Below, one piece after another: positions 60,277 to 64,000 of a stretch of 64,000 nt of DNA; within the stretch, counting starts at the first letter, position 1, and each line of letters opens with the position of its first letter. A program made the translations under genes and the position numbers. The stretch is from an uncultured Christensenellaceae bacterium (GTDB lineage Bacteria; Bacillota; Clostridia; Christensenellales; CAG-314). The notes under the pieces were generated by a model. That model searched no databases. It was not told the origin of the DNA and was given only the letters and a program-made list of their open reading frames with translations. The stretch covers positions 62,001 through 126,000 of the forward strand of contig CAJUNH010000001.1 in NCBI GenBank assembly GCA_910587795.1, written 5' to 3'.

Positions 60277-61080
60277 ATGAAATTGTTAGAATGTCTGCCC
60301 GTAGAAATTGCCGAAGCATTAAGACGTATAGACGATATTCGCGAATTGCGTATTCGCAACGGCGGCGCTGTAAAAATTAATGTTTCGGGACGCTGGTATT
60401 ATTTGGGTGACGGAGCGTTATGTGCAAGCCCCCGAAATGCAATAACTCTAGGCAAGGTTTGTGATGATATATTAAATATTGCCTGCGCAAATTCTATGTA
60501 TGCGCATGAAAAATCTCTTTCCAACGGTTATTTTACTTTAGAAGACGGTACGCGTATCGGCGTATGCGGACAGGTAGCGGGAAGCGGTGAAAATATTTTT
60601 CAAAGCTATACTTCGTTATGTTTTAGAATTCCGCACTATGTAAATTGTGCCGACGGAAAATTGCTGAATAAATGTATTGACAATAATACAGTAATTATAG
60701 GTAAGCCCGGCGCGGGAAAAACAACGTTATTGCGTGATATTGCACTAAAACTTGGATCGTTTTATAACGTTTTAGTAGTAGATGAGAGAGGCGAATTGTT
60801 TTATGACGAATGTATGCTTGCGGCAAGCGGCTGCGATATTTTAAAGCGGTGCAGCAAGTCGTACGCTTTTGACGTCGGCGTGCGCGCTATGTCGCCGCAG
60901 TATATCGTCTGTGACGAATTAAGCGAAAACGACATTGTATCGGTAAAAAACTGTTTGACGTCCGGCGTTAATTTAATATGTAGCGCACACGGGACGGACG
61001 AGCAGGATTTTGAAAACAGATTCGGTTTGTTAAATAAATTTGCCGTTGTGGTTAACCTTAATTTACAAAAGCGGAATTAG
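60277..61080 (+). CDS. spoIIIAA: Stage III sporulation protein AA (ATPase)
   Basis: 267 residues from ATG 60277. The Walker A motif IGKPGAGKTTLLRDIA and VVDERGELFYD identify the secretion-type ATPase of the SpoIIIA-SpoIIQ channel between mother cell and forespore. No ribosome site precedes the ATG; the -10 box of a SigE-type promoter ends five bases upstream, suggesting leaderless translation. An in-frame TTG at 60241 would place the start upstream of that promoter and is unlikely. First gene of the operon. Confidence 0.93.
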   Translation: MKLLECLPVEIAEALRRIDDIRELRIRNGGAVKINVSGRWYYLGDGALCASPRNAITLGKVCDDILNIACANSMYAHEKSLSNGYFTLEDGTRIGVCGQVAGSGENIFQSYTSLCFRIPHYVNCADGKLLNKCIDNNTVIIGKPGAGKTTLLRDIALKLGSFYNVLVVDERGELFYDECMLAASGCDILKRCSKSYAFDVGVRAMSPQYIVCDELSENDIVSVKNCLTSGVNLICSAHGTDEQDFENRFGLLNKFAVVVNLNLQKRN

Positions 61081-61093
61081 AGGGGTTTTCAGT

Positions 61094-61144
61094 ATGAAAA
61101 TAGCGATTGTTTGTCAAATTTTATTAAAAAACAAATTACTATGA
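61094..61144 (+). other. 16-codon ORF coupled to spoIIIAB
   Basis: An ATG at 61094, eight bases after AGAGGGG, opens a 16-codon hydrophobic frame (MKIAIVCQILLKNKLL) whose TGA (61142-61144) overlaps the spoIIIAB ATG (61141) as ATGA. The spoIIIAB start itself has no ribosome site, so it may depend on translation of this small frame. Whether the peptide has a role is unknown. Confidence 0.5.
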
Positions 61145-61587
61145 TAGATATAATAATAGTGGTGTGCTGTATATTAGGCGGATTTGCAATAGGAAAGTTT
61201 TTCGAAAATAGAGCGAGCTCTAAAAGCAAATTTTACATGGATTTAGTAAGGTATATGTCGGCGCTTAATGAAAATATAGTAGGTAGACAGCTCGAAATTG
61301 CACAGTTTGATCAGCAGTTTGCATTAAATTGCAGCAAGGAATTCGGCGAATATTTAATAAACGGACAATTAAAATTTAATATTGCAAAACCTCAACGGGA
61401 TAATATCGAAACGTTTTTTGAAAATTTATCTTGTTCGGGGTCTAAGTCTTTAAGCAATCACATTGCATTTTATTCAAAAATATTTGTTAACGATGCAAAC
61501 GAAATACAAAGCGAACTGAGTAAGGCAGCAATTTACGGTAAGCTGGGTATGCTGCTTGGAGCTATGATTGGAATTTTGTTGATTTAG
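61141..61587 (+). CDS. spoIIIAB: Stage III sporulation protein AB
   Basis: 148 residues from ATG 61141. One N-terminal membrane segment (DIIIVVCCILGGFAIGKFF), a helical central part and a second hydrophobic segment at the C-terminus (GKLGMLLGAMIGILLI) match SpoIIIAB. It resembles GspF-type inner-membrane platform proteins and is part of the channel complex. It lacks its own ribosome site and follows a 16-codon frame with ATGA overlap. Another in-frame start at TTG 61111 also lacks a good site. Confidence 0.85.
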   Translation: MIDIIIVVCCILGGFAIGKFFENRASSKSKFYMDLVRYMSALNENIVGRQLEIAQFDQQFALNCSKEFGEYLINGQLKFNIAKPQRDNIETFFENLSCSGSKSLSNHIAFYSKIFVNDANEIQSELSKAAIYGKLGMLLGAMIGILLI

Positions 61588-61597
61588 CGGGGGAGAT

Positions 61598-61792
61598 ATG
61601 GATATAACGATTATTATAAAAATAGCCGTCGTCGGTATTATAACCGCTATTGCGTGTATGTTGCTAAAGCGTGCAGGCAAGGACGAAATAGCCACTGTTG
61701 TTTCGGTAGTCGGTTTGGTTGTTGCCTTGGTAATGATGTTGGATACCATTGTTCAGTTGTACGAAACTTTACGCTCTTTGTTTGAGTTGTAG
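61598..61792 (+). CDS. spoIIIAC: Stage III sporulation protein AC
   Basis: 64 residues with two membrane segments (about 4-22 and 33-52) and the central RAGKDEIATVVSVVG stretch typical of SpoIIIAC. Small integral-membrane subunit of the SpoIIIA channel. The start follows GGGGGAGAT; spoIIIAD follows after 3 bases. Confidence 0.93.
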   Translation: MDITIIIKIAVVGIITAIACMLLKRAGKDEIATVVSVVGLVVALVMMLDTIVQLYETLRSLFEL

Positions 61793-61795
61793 CTT

Positions 61796-62182
61796 ATGGA
61801 TTTTGTAAAAATAAGTTTACTTGCAATTTTATCCGTTGTGGGTATTGTAGTAGTACGTCAACTTAAAAGCGAACTTGCCGTACCTCTTGCCATAGGAGTA
61901 GGCGTAGTTATCGTAAGTATGCTGTGCGACGAATTGTTTGAGCTGGTATATGCTTTTTACGACTTTTCCAAGGAAGCAAATATCGACAGCGAGGCGATAT
62001 CGTGCGTTATTAAGGTTGTAGGTATCGGTTACCTTGCGGAGTTTACAAACAATATATGCGTGGATACTAATTGTAAGAGTATCGGTGATAAGGTGCTGTT
62101 TGCTTCTAAAATTGCAATACTGTTTTGTGCTTTGCCTATTGTAAGTAGACTATTTGAGTTGATAAAAGGTATTGCTTTATGA
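61796..62182 (+). CDS. spoIIIAD: Stage III sporulation protein AD
   Basis: 128 residues with three to four membrane segments. The sequence ends GLFELIKGIAL-like (LPIVSRLFELIKGIAL) as in the family. Membrane subunit of the SpoIIIA channel. Its stop overlaps the spoIIIAE ATG (ATGA). Confidence 0.93.
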   Translation: MDFVKISLLAILSVVGIVVVRQLKSELAVPLAIGVGVVIVSMLCDELFELVYAFYDFSKEANIDSEAISCVIKVVGIGYLAEFTNNICVDTNCKSIGDKVLFASKIAILFCALPIVSRLFELIKGIAL

Positions 62183-63315
62183 AAAAAGTCGTTATAGTAA
62201 TTTTGCTTCTTGTTTTAGCTTTTACATTTGTACCGGTCGTTTCGTTTGCGGATACGTTGGAAGACTTGGAACAGGAAGTGGCGGATAACTTGGATAAAAT
62301 AGACTTTTCCGATGTAGACGACGTTACAGGCGGTAATCTGGGCGGTATCGGCGATAAAGTGATGTCCATTATTAACGGAAATTTTGACGGCGCAGATACG
62401 TTTATAGAGTTCTTAACGCTATTGCTTGGAGACAGTCTTAAAAATATTTTACCTAAACTGACCGCTATATTTGCAATAATAGTGATAATGGGGTTAATTC
62501 GGCGCACTAACGGCGGAATGATATCGGCAGGAACAAACGAAGTAGTAAATTTTGTGGGCGTGACTGCGGTTTTGGCAACGGTATTGGCTTTGGTGGTTTC
62601 GTCGTATGCAAATGTGTATCGTATATTAACGCAAGTTTCGATGCTGACAGAAACGTCGATGCCTATCTTATTAACGTTACTTATAGCTAACGGGGGAAAT
62701 GTTGCGTCATCGGTGTGTCAACCGTCAATGGTGATGTTCTCTACCGTAGTTATCAAGTCTATTCAAACGGTTGTTTTGCCGCTGTCAGTGTTTGCTATGG
62801 CGTTTGCCGTGGTGGGCAATATTTCCCAAAACGTAAAAGTAAATAAGATGTCCTCCTTTTTGTCAGGCGCGTCTAACTGGTTTTTAGGCTGTTTATTTAT
62901 GGTTTATTCGGCTTTTACCTCGGTGCAAGGTATTGCGGCTGCCAGCATAGACGGGGTGTCGTACCGCGCGGCAAAATTCGCAACAAAAAGCTACATACCT
63001 ATTTTGGGCGGTTATTTGGCGGATGGATTTGACATTGTAGTTGCCAGTACGTCGTTGATAAAAAATGCGTTCGGTGTGGTTGCTTTGTTAGCGTTGTTAT
63101 TTATGTTGGCGGAACCGCTGATGTCTGTTATTGCGGTGAATTTGGGCTTGCAGTGCGTGGCGGCGGTAAGCGAGCCGATCGCCGACAACCGATATACAAA
63201 AATTCTGGGAGGAATAAGTAAGGGTTTGACGTTTTTGGCAGTACTGTTAATTGCCGTGGCTTTTATGTTTTGTATACTGATGTTGATTGCGATTAATTGC
63301 GCTAACGGAGTGTAA
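62179..63315 (+). CDS. spoIIIAE: Stage III sporulation protein AE
   Basis: 378 residues. A signal peptide ends near 24 (VVSFA), then about 60 exported residues and seven to eight membrane segments; TSMPILLTLLIANGG and SFLSGASNWFLGCLF are family-typical. Polytopic subunit of the channel. Coupled to spoIIIAD by ATGA overlap and followed 3 bases later by spoIIIAF. Confidence 0.95.
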   Translation: MKKVVIVILLLVLAFTFVPVVSFADTLEDLEQEVADNLDKIDFSDVDDVTGGNLGGIGDKVMSIINGNFDGADTFIEFLTLLLGDSLKNILPKLTAIFAIIVIMGLIRRTNGGMISAGTNEVVNFVGVTAVLATVLALVVSSYANVYRILTQVSMLTETSMPILLTLLIANGGNVASSVCQPSMVMFSTVVIKSIQTVVLPLSVFAMAFAVVGNISQNVKVNKMSSFLSGASNWFLGCLFMVYSAFTSVQGIAAASIDGVSYRAAKFATKSYIPILGGYLADGFDIVVASTSLIKNAFGVVALLALLFMLAEPLMSVIAVNLGLQCVAAVSEPIADNRYTKILGGISKGLTFLAVLLIAVAFMFCILMLIAINCANGV

Positions 63316-63318
63316 ATT

Positions 63319-63765
63319 ATGGGACAGTGGGTTGTAACTGTAGCGGGAATTGCAATATTGTCCGTTCTTTGCGACGTGATTTTGCCGGACGGGGATACTC
63401 GTAAGTATGTTAAAACGGTTGTGGGGATTGTTGTTACGTTGGTGATGCTGCAGCCGATTGTCAATTTTATTGCAAATCCTAACGCGCAAGATTTTATACC
63501 GTCATCAAAAAACGACGTTGTAATACAGCAACCGTATTTGGATATGGTTAAGGACAAGCAGGATAAAATACAGATTAAAACTATTGGAGATATGCTTTCT
63601 GCCCGCGGTATAGAAGTTACGGACATTAAACTGGATAAAAGTCAAAAAACGGTATCTTTAAATGTAAACGGCTATTACAGTGATAAAATATCGTCTACTG
63701 TAAACAGCGTTGTTAAAATATATTTTGACAATTATAAAATATCTATTATTTGGAAGGAAAAATGA
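63319..63765 (+). CDS. spoIIIAF: Stage III sporulation protein AF
   Basis: 148 residues. Two membrane segments (about 5-22 and 34-52) followed by a soluble domain with MLSARGIEVTDIKLDKSQKT, a ring-building-motif-like fold in this family. It forms part of the channel ring. Its stop overlaps the spoIIIAG ATG (ATGA). Confidence 0.93.
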   Translation: MGQWVVTVAGIAILSVLCDVILPDGDTRKYVKTVVGIVVTLVMLQPIVNFIANPNAQDFIPSSKNDVVIQQPYLDMVKDKQDKIQIKTIGDMLSARGIEVTDIKLDKSQKTVSLNVNGYYSDKISSTVNSVVKIYFDNYKISIIWKEK

Positions 63766-64000
63766 ACGGAATAAAAAAAATATTTGCAAAATTAAAATCG
63801 GTAAAAAACATTGAAATTTATGCTGCGGTTGTTTTAGCGCTTGTTGTGTTGGTTGTAGTGCTTTTTAGCAATTTTTCTGCAAAATCCGTAAATGAAAATA
63901 GCAACGGTCAATCATATATGGAAGATTTGGAGCATAAAATTGTTAACGTAGTACAAAAAATTAACGGCGTTGGCAAAGTGGTTGTAGCAATAACCCACGA
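63762..64000 (+). CDS. spoIIIAG: Stage III sporulation protein AG (start only; cut by window end)
   Basis: The first 79 codons are present. A basic N-terminus, one membrane segment (about 19-36, AAVVLALVVLVVVLF) and the start of the extracellular ring domain (YMEDLEHKIVNVVQKINGVG, then KVVVAI) match SpoIIIAG, which forms the large ring in the space between mother cell and forespore. GGAAGGAAA precedes the ATG, and ATGA overlaps spoIIIAF. The gene continues beyond 64000. Confidence 0.92.
   Translation, partial: MNGIKKIFAKLKSVKNIEIYAAVVLALVVLVVVLFSNFSAKSVNENSNGQSYMEDLEHKIVNVVQKINGVGKVVVAITH

Noticed and set aside
1..64000. CRISPR arrays, insertion sequences, rRNA genes
   Set aside because: Looked for regularly spaced direct repeats, transposase motifs with terminal repeats and conserved rRNA stretches; none seen.

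Overview
The window is an AT-rich chromosomal segment of a spore-forming Firmicute, most likely an uncultured member of Clostridia. The evidence is a full set of sporulation genes (spoIIAA-spoIIAB-sigF, sigG, spoIVA, spoIIIAA to the start of spoIIIAG, ytfI-ytfJ-dacF), a Bacillus/Clostridium gene order (pnp-ylxY-mlpA; ftsK-rimO-pgsA-cinA-recA-rny), an ispH-rpsA fusion typical of Clostridia, and a clostridial glycerol operon containing a DUF1667 gene. No rRNA, CRISPR array, intact insertion sequence or replication origin was seen.

Layout. Positions 1-2110 look like the end of an integrated mobile element. It has a small ribbon-helix-helix-like protein behind a strong promoter with a palindromic operator, a dense non-coding chain of hairpins (329-710), and a tyrosine recombinase pointing at a tRNA-Gln gene (2511-2585, minus). 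Then come a membrane-anchored alpha/beta hydrolase (3143-5548), a glycerol catabolism operon (5872-10447), rho-mnmA plus an acyltransferase-like membrane protein (10907-14360), an HD-GYP response regulator with an HPt protein (14628-16057), fhs-tdk (16299-18577), and a divergent IlvD/Edd-family gene on the minus strand (18817-20463).

From 20592 to 30868 sporulation and housekeeping genes alternate: sigG-ylmC, an RluA-type pseudouridine synthase and a cyclophilin-like lipoprotein, der-plsY, a methyltransferase, spoIVA, and the convergent spoIIA operon. A six-tRNA array (31041-31607) is followed by a large lipoprotein with about 16 paired-cysteine repeats (32154-35057). Next are the forespore-type operon ytfI-ytfJ-dacF, rluB-surE-flavoprotein-aroH, plsC-ispH/rpsA-rpsO-pnp, and ylxY-mlpA. 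A decayed prophage fragment (about 48300-49650) separates mlpA from ftsK. The rest is ftsK-rimO-pgsA, cinA-recA, a minus-strand beta-carbonic anhydrase, rny, and the spoIIIA operon, cut by the window end inside spoIIIAG.

How the genes work together: SpoIIAA/SpoIIAB control SigF; a SigF-type promoter precedes sigG and a very similar motif precedes ytfI-ytfJ-dacF; SigE-type promoter boxes precede spoIVA and spoIIIAA. The spoIIIA genes build the mother-cell channel to the forespore and spoIVA the coat base. The most unusual points are the hairpin chain, an IlvD-family protein missing nearly all known active-site residues, three promoters placed so close to the ATG that the mRNAs would be leaderless, and a frameshifted phage gene coupled by an ATGA overlap to a CPCC-type zinc-ribbon gene, resembling a decayed toxin-immunity pair.
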